In this document: positions 50,310 to 58,005 of the stretch, in pieces
Layout: the number at the start of each line of letters is the position of its first letter
Numbering within the stretch: the stretch's first letter is position 1
From: Amorphoplanes friuliensis DSM 7358
Lineage (GTDB): Bacteria; Actinomycetota; Actinomycetes; Mycobacteriales; Micromonosporaceae
DNA length: 64,000 nucleotides
Direction: 5' to 3'
Assembly (NCBI RefSeq): GCF_000494755.1
Contig: NC_022657.1
Location: 8,772,001 to 8,836,000 of the forward strand
Notes under the pieces: generated by a model
Told to the model about the DNA's origin: nothing
Seen by the model: only the letters and a program-made list of their open reading frames with translations
The model's database searches: none
Program-made: the position numbers and the translations under genes

Positions 50310-50336
50310 CTCATCAGCAACCGGTAGTACGCCGAA
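50310..50336 (+). promoter_or_regulatory. FliA-type promoter of the flbD operon
   Basis: CTCA (50310-50313), 17 bases, GCCGAA (50331-50336), 59 bp before the flbD GTG. The spacer is one base longer than at the other sites. Confidence 0.62.
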
Positions 50337-50395
50337 CTGACATATGACGGGCCACGGACGGCCCCACCAGCCAAGACGCCCCAAGGACGGATGTC

Positions 50396-50683
50396 GTGAT
50401 TCTTGTAACCCGCCTCAACGGAGCCGTGTTCGCCCTCAACCCCGACCTGGTCGAGCGTGCCGACTGCACGCCCGACACGGTCATCACGCTGGTGGACGGC
50501 ACCAAGTACGTCATTGCCGAGTCCGTGCCCGAGTTCATCGACTCGGTGCGCCATTACCGCGCCTCGCTGATCGCCCAGGCGAGTCGCATCGAGGCCGAGC
50601 CGGCCCTGCTGGCCGAGCCCGCGCCCTCCGACGACGAGAACGCTGCGACGAATGTGCTGCAGCTGCACCGAAAGGACCGCTGA
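50396..50683 (+). CDS. flbD: FlbD family flagellar protein
   Basis: A 95-residue protein starting at GTG 50396. The first 60 residues are the small FlbD fold: MILVTRLNGAVFALNPDLVERADCTPDTVITLVDGTKYVIAESVPEFIDSVRHYRASL. The rest is an acidic tail. The small FlbD proteins of Gram-positive bacteria have no firmly established role, and this one is unrelated to the Caulobacter NtrC-type FlbD. Its TGA overlaps the motA ATG, as is usual in flbD-motA-motB clusters. Confidence 0.88.
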   Translation: MILVTRLNGAVFALNPDLVERADCTPDTVITLVDGTKYVIAESVPEFIDSVRHYRASLIAQASRIEAEPALLAEPAPSDDENAATNVLQLHRKDR

Positions 50684-51471
50684 TGGACCTCGCCACCATC
50701 CTTGGTGTAGTCATCGCACTGATCATCGTCTTCACCGTTCAGATCCTCGAGGGCGGCAGCCCGGCGTCGATCATCCTGATCCCGTCGATGCTGCTGGTGT
50801 TCGGCGGCGCGTTCTGTGCCGCCATGGCCGGCGGCATCCTCAAGGACGCCCTCGGCGTCGGCGCGTCGCTCAAGAAGGGCTTCCTGCCGAAGGTCACGCC
50901 GCCGAACGAGCTGGTCGACGACATCGTCAAGCTCGCCGAGCGGGCCCGCCGTGAGGGCCTCCTGGCCCTCGAGGACGCGGTCAAGACCGTCGAGCACCCG
51001 TTCCTGAAGCGTGGCCTGCAGCTGGCCATCGACGGTACGGACCCGGAGGAGCTGCACGACATCCTCCACGCGGAGGTCGGCGCCAAGAAGAAGGCCGACA
51101 AGGCCGGCAAGAAGATCTTCGAGAACATGGGTGGTTACGCCCCGACCGTCGGCATCATCGGCACGGTCATGGGCCTGGTGCACGTGCTCGAGAACCTCGA
51201 CAAGCCGGAGACGCTGGGTCACTCCATCGCCGCCGCGTTCGTCGCGACCCTCTGGGGTGTGCTCAGCGCCAACCTGATCTTCCTGCCGATGGCGGCGCGC
51301 CTGGACCGGCTCTCCGGCATCGAGGCCGAGGAGATGGAGCTGGTCATCGACGGTGTGCTGGCGATCCAGGCCGGCTCGAACCCGCGTCTGGTCGCCCAGA
51401 AGCTCCGTAGCTTGCTGCCGCCGGACGCCGCCAAGGCCGCCGAGGCCGCTGCGTCGAAGAAGGCCGCCTAA
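50683..51471 (+). CDS. motA: flagellar motor stator protein MotA
   Basis: A 262-residue membrane protein with four transmembrane helices (about 2-22, 29-50, 148-170 and 181-202) and a large cytoplasmic loop. The loop has ARREGLLALEDAVKTVEHPFLKRGLQLAIDGTDPEEL, matching the stator residues that contact FliG. The segment GGYAPTVGIIGTVMGLVHVLENLDKPETLGHSIAAAFVATLWGVLSANLIFLPMA contains the MotA/ExbB signature with the channel proline. It forms the ion channel with MotB, encoded 2 bp downstream. Confidence 0.95.
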   Translation: MDLATILGVVIALIIVFTVQILEGGSPASIILIPSMLLVFGGAFCAAMAGGILKDALGVGASLKKGFLPKVTPPNELVDDIVKLAERARREGLLALEDAVKTVEHPFLKRGLQLAIDGTDPEELHDILHAEVGAKKKADKAGKKIFENMGGYAPTVGIIGTVMGLVHVLENLDKPETLGHSIAAAFVATLWGVLSANLIFLPMAARLDRLSGIEAEEMELVIDGVLAIQAGSNPRLVAQKLRSLLPPDAAKAAEAAASKKAA

Positions 51472-51473
51472 CC

Positions 51474-52496
51474 ATGAGTTCGGGCGGCGGCGGCGCGCGC
51501 AAGAAGAAGGGTGGGCACGAGGAGCACGAGGAGCACGTCAATCACGAGCGCTGGCTCGTGTCGTACGCCGACATGCTCACGCTGCTGTTCGTCCTGTTCG
51601 TGGTGCTGTTCTCGATGAGCAGCGTCGACCAGAAGAAGTTCGCCGAGCTGGCGGCCGGCCTCTCCGAGGGTTTCGGCGCGTCCAGCGTGGCCATGACCGG
51701 CAACGTCTCGAACCTCGAGGGTGCCGGCCAGTCCACCCAGGTCGTACCGATCGATCCGGGGACCAACCCCGGTGACGGCGGGACCGGCACGGAGGGCATG
51801 ACCAAGGAGCAGAAGGAGGCGGTGGACCGCGCGCTGCGGGCCGCCAGCCGCAAGGAAGCTTCGGCGAACGCGCAGGCGGCCACCAAGGAGGCGGAGAACC
51901 TCAAGGAGGTCGAGAAGAAGATCGCCGACGCGCTGCAGGCGGCCAAGCTGCTCAACCAGGTCAAGTTCACCATCGACCAGCGGGGGCTGGTGGTCACCGT
52001 CGTGACCAACGAGGTGGTCTTCGCGGGCAACCGCGCCGACCTGAAACCCGGTGGCAAGAAGATCCTCGACGCGATCGCGCCGGCGCTGAAGAAGCTGCCG
52101 AACAACATCGAGGTCGACGGCAACACCAACCAGCTCAAGGCGACCACGTCGTTCTACCCGAGCGGCTGGGAGCTCTCCGCGGCCCGGGCGTCCACGACGG
52201 TGCGCTACCTCATCGACCACGGCCTGGCCAAGGGACGGATGAGCGCGGTCGGCTTCTCGGACACCAAGCCGTTGATCGACCCGAAGGACAAGCGCGCGGT
52301 CACCATGAACCGCCGCGTGGACGTTGTTGTCCTCACGCAGCTCAAGGCCGACGAGGCCGCGCTGCTGCCGGCTGCCGCCGGTGACGACGCCAAGCTTCAC
52401 ACCGGAACTACAACCGCACAGGCCGAGGCCGAGGCTAAAGCCGGGACCGGCACGACCGAATCAAACACCGAGTCACCGACCACCACGCACGACTGA
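51474..52496 (+). CDS. motB: flagellar motor stator protein MotB
   Basis: A 340-residue protein. The cytoplasmic N-terminus (GGGGARKKKGGHEEHEE) is followed by one transmembrane helix with the ion-carrying Asp33 (WLVSYADMLTLLFVLFVVLFSMS), a plug and linker region, and an OmpA-like peptidoglycan-binding domain (about 150-285: FAGNRADLKPGGKKILDAI, SAARASTTVRYLIDHGLAKGRMSAVGFSDTKPLIDP, MNRRVDVVVL). The length of the C-terminal tail (Thr/Ala-rich) is unusual. Ion specificity (H+ or Na+) is not clear. Confidence 0.94.
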   Translation: MSSGGGGARKKKGGHEEHEEHVNHERWLVSYADMLTLLFVLFVVLFSMSSVDQKKFAELAAGLSEGFGASSVAMTGNVSNLEGAGQSTQVVPIDPGTNPGDGGTGTEGMTKEQKEAVDRALRAASRKEASANAQAATKEAENLKEVEKKIADALQAAKLLNQVKFTIDQRGLVVTVVTNEVVFAGNRADLKPGGKKILDAIAPALKKLPNNIEVDGNTNQLKATTSFYPSGWELSAARASTTVRYLIDHGLAKGRMSAVGFSDTKPLIDPKDKRAVTMNRRVDVVVLTQLKADEAALLPAAAGDDAKLHTGTTTAQAEAEAKAGTGTTESNTESPTTTHD

Positions 52497-52516
52497 CCAC
52501 GACAGGAGGAGTTCCG

Positions 52517-52984
52517 ATGAGCAAGGAAGAAACCAAGGACGCTACGGCGGAAGCGCCGAAGAAGTCCAAGAAGATGCTGATGATCATTGTCCTGGCCGTG
52601 GTGCTGCTCGGCGGCGGTGGCGCAGGTGCCTGGTTCTTCTTCCTCAAGGGCGACGCGGCCGAGGCGAAGGAGCCGGAGCCGGTCAAGGGTGCGGTCGTGG
52701 CGATCGAGGAGACCATGACGATCAACCTGGCGGACGCCCACTACCTGAAGCTCGGCTTCGCCCTCCAGATGACCGAGGAGGCCGGCGAGGAGGAGATCGA
52801 CACCTCCGAGGCGATCGACCTGGCCATCGACCAGTACACCGGTGCGAAGATCGGCGAGCTGGAGACGCTGAAGGGCCGCGAGGCGTCCAAGGCGGAGCTG
52901 CTCGAGAAGATCGAGAAGGCGTACAACGTCGAGGACAAGCACCTGGTGATGGGTATCTACTTCACCTCCTTCGTCACCCAGTAA
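52517..52984 (+). CDS. fliL: flagellar basal body-associated protein FliL
   Basis: A 155-residue protein with a Lys-rich cytoplasmic N-terminus, one transmembrane helix (about 21-42, MLMIIVLAVVLLGGGGAGAWFFF) and an extracytoplasmic SPFH-like FliL domain (VVAIEETMTINLADAHYLKLGFALQMTEEA, LETLKGREASKAELLEKIEKAYNVEDKHLVMGIYFTSFVTQ). FliL rings the stator and supports motor output. An AGGAGG site lies upstream. It is the last gene of the flbD-motA-motB unit. Confidence 0.92.
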   Translation: MSKEETKDATAEAPKKSKKMLMIIVLAVVLLGGGGAGAWFFFLKGDAAEAKEPEPVKGAVVAIEETMTINLADAHYLKLGFALQMTEEAGEEEIDTSEAIDLAIDQYTGAKIGELETLKGREASKAELLEKIEKAYNVEDKHLVMGIYFTSFVTQ

Positions 52985-52999
52985 CCAACAGGCTCCGTC

Positions 53000-53030
53000 G
53001 GGCAGGTCCGCACCACGCGGACCTGCCCAT
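53000..53030 (+). terminator. terminator after fliL
   Basis: GGGCAGGTCCGC (53000-53011) pairs perfectly with 53017-53028 across a 5-base loop, followed by ATTTC. It separates the stator genes from the fliM unit. Confidence 0.85.
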
Positions 53031-53064
53031 TTCGGTCAATCAGGGTACGAACCAGGCCCGACGG

Positions 53065-53090
53065 CTCAGCGGTTGCGGAACCGAGCCGAT
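53065..53090 (+). promoter_or_regulatory. FliA-type promoter of the fliM operon
   Basis: CTCA (53065-53068), 16 bases, GCCGAT (53085-53090). The fliM GTG at 53100 is only 9 bases further on, so the predicted transcript would be nearly leaderless. Confidence 0.65.
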
Positions 53091-53099
53091 GAGGACGAC

Positions 53100-54035
53100 G
53101 TGACCACCTCTCCGACCCGTTCCCCCGGAAAGATGTCCCGGCGCGGCAACACCGGCCCCACGGCGTACGACTTCCGCCGGCCGATCAAGTTGTCCCGGGA
53201 GCACATCCGCACGCTGCAGATCGCCTTCGAGACGTACGCGCGCAGCTGCGGCACCCTGTTCACCACCCGCCTGCGTGTGGTCAGCAGCGTCTCCCTCGTC
53301 TCGATCGAGCAGCTGAACTACGACGAGTACGTCGCCTCGCTCTCCAATCCCACGGTCCTTGCGGTGGTGTCCATCGACCCGCTGCCCGGCACCGTGCTGG
53401 TGGAGATGGCCTCCTCGGCGGTGATGACCGCTATCGACCACATGCTCGGTGGACCCGGCGGCGCCCAGCCGGAGCGCCCGCTCACCGAGGTCGAGATGCC
53501 CCTGCTGCGCGGCCTGCTGGAGCGGATGCTCGGCGAGCTCCGGTACGGCTTCGAGACGCTGGTCGACATCTCCCCGAAGCTCAAGGACATCGAGTACAAC
53601 GCGCAGTTCCTGCGGGCACACCAGCCCGGCGACGCTGTGGTGATCGCCTCGTTCGAGATGAAGATCGGTACCGAGGAGTGCGTGGCCAGCATCTGCCTGC
53701 CGTTCAGCACGATCCTGCCGGTGCTCGAGAAGCAGGAGACGATCGAGCTCACCGCGGCCGAGCGGATGGTACGCGACACCTCCTTCCGCAACCTGACAGC
53801 TGGACTTTCCGCGGCGCCGATTGACGTAGCTGTCCGATTCCAGCCCATCCGCATGCGTACCGATGACATCGTGGATCTGCGGCCCGGTGACGTCGTGCCG
53901 CTGGGGCATCCGACCAGCGTGCCGCTCGAGGTGACCGTCAACGAGACCGTTTTTGCACACGCAGTTCCCGGTAACCAGGGTGCCCGGCTCGCCTGTCTGG
54001 TCGTGCCGTCACCCAAGGAGGAAGAGCGCCGATGA
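53100..54035 (+). CDS. fliM: flagellar motor switch protein FliM
   Basis: A 311-residue C-ring protein. The start at GTG 53100 is preferred; an in-frame TTG at 53073 lies inside the predicted promoter, and ATG 53133 is possible. The core includes YDFRRPIKLSREHIRTLQIAFETYARSCGTLFTTRLR, YDEYVASLSNPTVLAVVSIDPLPGTVLVEMASSAVMTAIDHMLGGPGG and the C-terminal FliN-like domain (LRPGDVVPLGHPTSVPLEVTVNETVFAHAVPGNQGARLACLV). The N-terminal CheY-P binding peptide typical of FliM (LSQxEIDAL) is not seen. It overlaps fliN by 4 bp. Confidence 0.94.
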   Translation: MTTSPTRSPGKMSRRGNTGPTAYDFRRPIKLSREHIRTLQIAFETYARSCGTLFTTRLRVVSSVSLVSIEQLNYDEYVASLSNPTVLAVVSIDPLPGTVLVEMASSAVMTAIDHMLGGPGGAQPERPLTEVEMPLLRGLLERMLGELRYGFETLVDISPKLKDIEYNAQFLRAHQPGDAVVIASFEMKIGTEECVASICLPFSTILPVLEKQETIELTAAERMVRDTSFRNLTAGLSAAPIDVAVRFQPIRMRTDDIVDLRPGDVVPLGHPTSVPLEVTVNETVFAHAVPGNQGARLACLVVPSPKEEERR

Positions 54036-54778
54036 CCGCGCCCACCATCACCGATCCGCAGCTCGCGCAGGTCCGGACCGCCGCCGAGGCGGCCCTGGCC
54101 GTACTGCCGACGAGCCGGGAACTCCTCGTCGGTGCGCCCGTGGCGGCGACCGCCGACATGCTGACCACCGGGCAGGCCATCACCGCGAAGTTCAGCGGTG
54201 CCGCCACCGGCGAGGTTGTCGTCGTGGTGGGCCAGGACCTGGCGGACGCGCTGAAGGAGAGCCCGCTCGGCGAGCTCGACCTGACCGCCGCCGTACGCCC
54301 GGCCCTGGAGGCCGCCGCCCGCGCGTTCGGACCTGTTGTCCTCGACCCGGGGCAGCTCATGGAGCCCGGCGTCGCGTTGAGCGCCATCGCCGCCAAGGAC
54401 GGCGCGGTTGCCGTGCCGCTGCTCGACGGCGGCGACATCCGCGCGGTGCTCGCGATGGCGCTGAGCCCGTGGCCGTCCGACGGCGCGCCCGCCGGGGTCG
54501 CCCGCCGCGGTGACTCGGCGGGTCCGATGCGCGGCGGTCTCGACATGCTGCACGACGTCGAGATGGAGGTGTCGGCCGAGCTGGGCCGGACCCGCATGAG
54601 TGTGCGGGAGCTGCTCTCGCTGACCCCGGGCGCCATCGTCGAGCTCGACCGTGCCGCCGGCAGCCCCGCGGACCTGCTGGTCAACGGCCGGTTGATCGCT
54701 CGCGGCGAGGTCGTGGTCATCGACGAGAACTTCGGCATCCGGATCACCGAGATCATCTCTCCCGGCAGCGGGGAGTAA
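54032..54778 (+). CDS. fliN: flagellar motor switch protein FliN
   Basis: A 248-residue protein, longer than E. coli FliN. An N-terminal CheC/FliY-like region (about 1-140: LTTGQAITAKFSGAATGEVVVVVGQDLADAL) precedes the C-terminal FliN domain (about 170-245: DVEMEVSAELGRTRMSVRELLSLTPGAIVELDRAAGSPADLLVNGRLIARGEVVVIDENFGIRITEII). The architecture resembles FliY of Gram-positive bacteria, whose CheC part dephosphorylates CheY-P, though the phosphatase motif is not obvious here. It starts 4 bp inside fliM. Confidence 0.9.
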   Translation: MTAPTITDPQLAQVRTAAEAALAVLPTSRELLVGAPVAATADMLTTGQAITAKFSGAATGEVVVVVGQDLADALKESPLGELDLTAAVRPALEAAARAFGPVVLDPGQLMEPGVALSAIAAKDGAVAVPLLDGGDIRAVLAMALSPWPSDGAPAGVARRGDSAGPMRGGLDMLHDVEMEVSAELGRTRMSVRELLSLTPGAIVELDRAAGSPADLLVNGRLIARGEVVVIDENFGIRITEIISPGSGE

Positions 54779-54781
54779 CCC

Positions 54782-55216
54782 TTGTTCGAACTCGTCCTGC
54801 GCATCGGCTTCTCGCTGCTGGTCGTCTTCGGCCTGATGTGGGGACTGGCCAAGGTGGCCCGCCGCGGCGGCGTGGGCCGGCGCGGGTCGGGCAGCCTCTC
54901 GGTGCTCAACCGGCAGTCGCTGAGCCGTGGCTCGTCGGTGGCGGTCGTCCAGGTGGCGGACCGCGCGCTGATCCTCGGGGTCACCGACACGCAGGTCAGC
55001 CTGCTCGGTGAGACCGACCTCGACGCGTTCGGGGCCGGTGCGCACCCGGCGCCGGCCAAGCGGGACACCCTGGCTCCTGGCGCCGACGACGTGCTCCCGC
55101 CGGCGATCCCGACGGTGCTGCCGCATCACAGCGGCAAGCTCGACGGGTCGATCCTGTCCCCGCGGACCTGGAGCTCGACCCTGGACTTCCTCCGAGACCG
55201 GACGACGAGGCGCTGA
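54782..55216 (+). CDS. fliO: flagellar biosynthetic protein FliO
   Basis: A 144-residue membrane protein starting at TTG 54782, with GGGGAG upstream. It has one N-terminal transmembrane helix (about 3-23, LVLRIGFSLLVVFGLMWGLAKVA) and a FliO-type cytoplasmic domain (LSVLNRQSLSRGSSVAVVQVADRALILGVTDTQVSLLGE). FliO helps assemble FliP into the export gate. It is followed immediately by fliP (1 bp between stop and start). Confidence 0.87.
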   Translation: MFELVLRIGFSLLVVFGLMWGLAKVARRGGVGRRGSGSLSVLNRQSLSRGSSVAVVQVADRALILGVTDTQVSLLGETDLDAFGAGAHPAPAKRDTLAPGADDVLPPAIPTVLPHHSGKLDGSILSPRTWSSTLDFLRDRTTRR

Positions 55217-55217
55217 C

Positions 55218-56069
55218 ATGTGGCGGCGGACCCTGTTGATCCTGCTCTTCGCGCTGGCGGCGCTCGTGCCCGCCGCGGCGGCGCAGGCCGCTCCCCCGCA
55301 GCCGATGCCGCAGCCCGCGGCCGTGGCTGTCCACTACGAGCTTCCGCAGGCTCCCGGCCCGACCGCACCGGTCGCGCCGACCGTGAGCCCGAGCGGCGGC
55401 AACATCAACTTCAACATCAACGGTACGAACCCCGACGGCAGCAAACCGGCCACGTCCCTGGTGATCGTGCTGGGTCTGACGCTGCTCTCGGTCGCGCCGG
55501 CGGTGCTGTTGCTGTGCACGTGTTTCACCAAGGTCTTCATGGTCCTCGGCATCACCCGCAACGCGATGGGCCTGGTCAGCATGCCGCCCAACCAGGTCCT
55601 GGCCGGGCTGGCCCTGTTCATCAGCCTCTTCATCATGAGCCCGGTCCTGTCGCAGGTGAACGAGCAGGGGGTGCAGCCCTACCTGGCCGGCGACAAGACG
55701 CAGTCTCAGGCGTTCAAGGACGGCGTCCAGCCGCTGCGCGAGTTCATGCTCAAGAGCACCCGCGAGGACGAGCTGGCGCTGCTGGTCAAGGTGTCCGGGC
55801 AGGAGAAGCCGGCCAACGCGGACGACGTCGAGCTGACCACGCTGATCCCCGCGTTTGTGCTGTCCGAGCTGCGGGCCGCGTTCATCATCGGCTTTGTCAT
55901 CTTCATCCCCTTCCTCATCATCGACATGGTCGTCTCCGCGTCACTGATGTCCCTGGGCATGATGATGTTGCCACCGGTGACCGTGGCGATGCCGTTCAAG
56001 CTGCTGCTCTTCGTGCTGATCAACGGGTGGGGGCTGATCATCACGGCGCTGGTCGGGTCGTACGCATGA
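55218..56069 (+). CDS. fliP: flagellar export gate protein FliP
   Basis: A 283-residue inner-membrane protein. A cleavable N-terminal signal-like helix (about 1-24) and a Pro-rich extracellular stretch precede the FliP core: LVIVLGLTLLSVAPAVLLLCTCFTKVFMVLGITRNAMGL, MPPNQVLAGLALFISLFIMSPV, TLIPAFVLSELRAAFIIGFVIFIPFLIIDMVVSASLMSLGMMMLPPVTVAMPFKLLLFVLINGW. The N-terminal insertion makes it longer than average. Contrary to the usual order, fliR follows 7 bp later with no fliQ between. Confidence 0.95.
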   Translation: MWRRTLLILLFALAALVPAAAAQAAPPQPMPQPAAVAVHYELPQAPGPTAPVAPTVSPSGGNINFNINGTNPDGSKPATSLVIVLGLTLLSVAPAVLLLCTCFTKVFMVLGITRNAMGLVSMPPNQVLAGLALFISLFIMSPVLSQVNEQGVQPYLAGDKTQSQAFKDGVQPLREFMLKSTREDELALLVKVSGQEKPANADDVELTTLIPAFVLSELRAAFIIGFVIFIPFLIIDMVVSASLMSLGMMMLPPVTVAMPFKLLLFVLINGWGLIITALVGSYA

Positions 56070-56076
56070 GGCACCG

Positions 56077-56841
56077 ATGAACTTCGACCTGCCCATCGGA
56101 CAACTCGTCGCCGTCATGCTCGGCGCGGCCCGTTGTGGCGCCTGGCTGATGCTGTGCCCGCCGTTCAACTCCCGGCTGATCCCGTCGCAGGTCAAGGTGC
56201 TGCTCTCGATCGGGCTGGCGCTGCCGATGGCGCCCTACCTGACCGCGACGATGCCCTCGATCGAGACGTCGGCGATCATCTTCAGCGCCGCACTGCAGGT
56301 CTTCGTGGGTGCGGCGCTGGGCTTCCTGACCTACCTCTTCTTCGCGGCGATCCAGGCGGCCGGCGACCTGATCGACGTCTTCGGCGGTTTCACCCTGGCC
56401 GCGGCGTACGACCCGCTGTCGCAGAACCAGAGCTCGATCTTCGGGCGGTTCTACAACCTGGTCGCCGTGACCCTGCTCTTCGCCAGTGACGGGCACCAGC
56501 TCGTGCTCCGCGGGTTCCTGCAGTCGTACAAGACATTGCCGCTGGACACGAGCTTTTCCATGGAGACGTTCAACCGCCTGCTCACCGACGGCATCGGCGA
56601 GATGTTCGTGGCCGCGGTGCAGATCGCCGGTCCGCTGATCGCCGTACTGTTCCTCACCGACGTCGCGTTCGGTCTGCTCAACCGGGTCGCGCCCGCGCTC
56701 AACGCGTTCCAGCTGGGTTTCCCGGCGAAGATCTTCCTGGTGCTGACCCTCTCCGGTACGGCGATCGCGATCCTTCCCCGGGCCCTGGACGGGCTCATCG
56801 ACAAGGCGGTCGTTGCGGTCGTCCGGCTCAGCGGGGGGTGA
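56077..56841 (+). CDS. fliR: flagellar export gate protein FliR
   Basis: A 254-residue, six-helix gate protein starting at ATG 56077. Characteristic segments are RCGAWLMLCPPFNSRLIPSQVKVLLSIGLALPMAPYL, FVGAALGFLTYLFFAAIQAAGDLIDVFGGFTLAAAYDPLSQNQSSIFGRFYNLVAVTLLFASDGH and LTDVAFGLLNRVAPALNAFQLGFPAKIFLVL. Its N-terminus begins as in normal FliR, so fliQ is not fused to it. It completes the FliP-FliQ-FliR pore with FliQ presumably supplied from elsewhere. Confidence 0.95.
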   Translation: MNFDLPIGQLVAVMLGAARCGAWLMLCPPFNSRLIPSQVKVLLSIGLALPMAPYLTATMPSIETSAIIFSAALQVFVGAALGFLTYLFFAAIQAAGDLIDVFGGFTLAAAYDPLSQNQSSIFGRFYNLVAVTLLFASDGHQLVLRGFLQSYKTLPLDTSFSMETFNRLLTDGIGEMFVAAVQIAGPLIAVLFLTDVAFGLLNRVAPALNAFQLGFPAKIFLVLTLSGTAIAILPRALDGLIDKAVVAVVRLSGG

Positions 56842-56844
56842 TCC

Positions 56845-57936
56845 GTGTCCGGGGAGAAGACCGAACAGCCCACAGCGCAAAAACTGAAGAAGGCCAAGAA
56901 GGAAGGCCAGATCGGGCGCAGCCAGGACATCGGCGCCTGGGTCGGCATGCTGGCCGCCAGCATCATGCTGCCGCGCACCCTCGGCGCCGCGATGGACCAC
57001 TCCCGCGAGCTGATGGAGAAGGTGCCCGACATCATCGCCGACCCCGACCCGCAGGTCGCGCTCGGCATCCTCAAGGACGGCATGATGAGCGCCGGCTGGG
57101 CGGTGCTGCCGCTGGCGCTGACGATGATGGCCGTGGGCATCGCCGCGGCCGGCGCGCAGGGCGGCATCCGGGTCGCCACCAAGCTGTTCATCCCGAAGTT
57201 CAGCCGCCTCAATCCCCTGCCCGGCATCAAGAAGATGCTGGGACCGCAGGCCCTCTGGGAGGGCTCGAAGGCCCTGATCAAGACCGGGGTGCTGGCCGGC
57301 GTGCTCTACATGACGATGAAGGACATCGTCCCGCTGCTGATGACCGCCGGGCGGCTGCAGGTCGTCTCGCTGCTCGGCGTGATCAACGACGCCGTGCTGT
57401 CCCTGATCCGGGCCGCGTCCGTGGCCGGCATCGTGATGGCCGCGGCCGACTACTTCGTGGTCCGCCGGCGCACCAACAAGCAGCTGCGGATGAGCAAGGA
57501 AGAGGTCAAGCAGGAGCACAAGAACACCGAGGGTGACCCGCACGTCAAGGGACAGATCCGCGCCCGGCAGATGGCCATGGCCCGCAACCGGCAGATGGCC
57601 GACGTGCCGACCGCCGACGTCGTGCTGGTCAACCCGACGCATGTCGCCGTGGCGCTGCGGTACGACCCGGAGAAGGGTGCGCCACGCGTGATCGCCAAGG
57701 GGCAGGGTGCCATCGCGCAGAAGATCCGCGAGCTGGCCACCGAGAACCGCATCCCGATGGTGCAGGACAAGGCACTGGCCCGGGCACTGGAGAAGAGCGT
57801 CGAGGTGGGGATGGAGATCCCGGCCGAGTTCTACGGCACGGTGGCCAAGGTGCTGGCGTTCGTGATGAGCCTGAAGACGAAGGGGTCGGCGGCCGGGGTC
57901 CATCGCAACCCGAACCCGACCCCGGCGGTGGCATAG
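56845..57936 (+). CDS. flhB: flagellar export switch protein FlhB
   Basis: A 363-residue membrane protein starting at GTG 56845. The N-terminal signature SGEKTEQPTAQKLKKAKKEGQIGRSQDI is present, then about four transmembrane helices. The cytoplasmic domain has the self-cleaving NPTH motif at residues 263-266 (VLVNPTHVAVALRYD), followed by APRVIAKGQGAIAQKIRELATENRIPMVQDKALARALEKSVEVGMEIPAEFYGTVAKVL. Autocleavage between Asn and Pro changes export specificity with FliK. It follows fliR by 3 bp. Confidence 0.96.
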   Translation: MSGEKTEQPTAQKLKKAKKEGQIGRSQDIGAWVGMLAASIMLPRTLGAAMDHSRELMEKVPDIIADPDPQVALGILKDGMMSAGWAVLPLALTMMAVGIAAAGAQGGIRVATKLFIPKFSRLNPLPGIKKMLGPQALWEGSKALIKTGVLAGVLYMTMKDIVPLLMTAGRLQVVSLLGVINDAVLSLIRAASVAGIVMAAADYFVVRRRTNKQLRMSKEEVKQEHKNTEGDPHVKGQIRARQMAMARNRQMADVPTADVVLVNPTHVAVALRYDPEKGAPRVIAKGQGAIAQKIRELATENRIPMVQDKALARALEKSVEVGMEIPAEFYGTVAKVLAFVMSLKTKGSAAGVHRNPNPTPAVA

Positions 57937-58005
57937 GAACAATCTGGGAGATTTCCTCACATCACGCGCCCCACTGCGGGAGTATCAGCAGGTGGAGGGG
58001 GTGCT

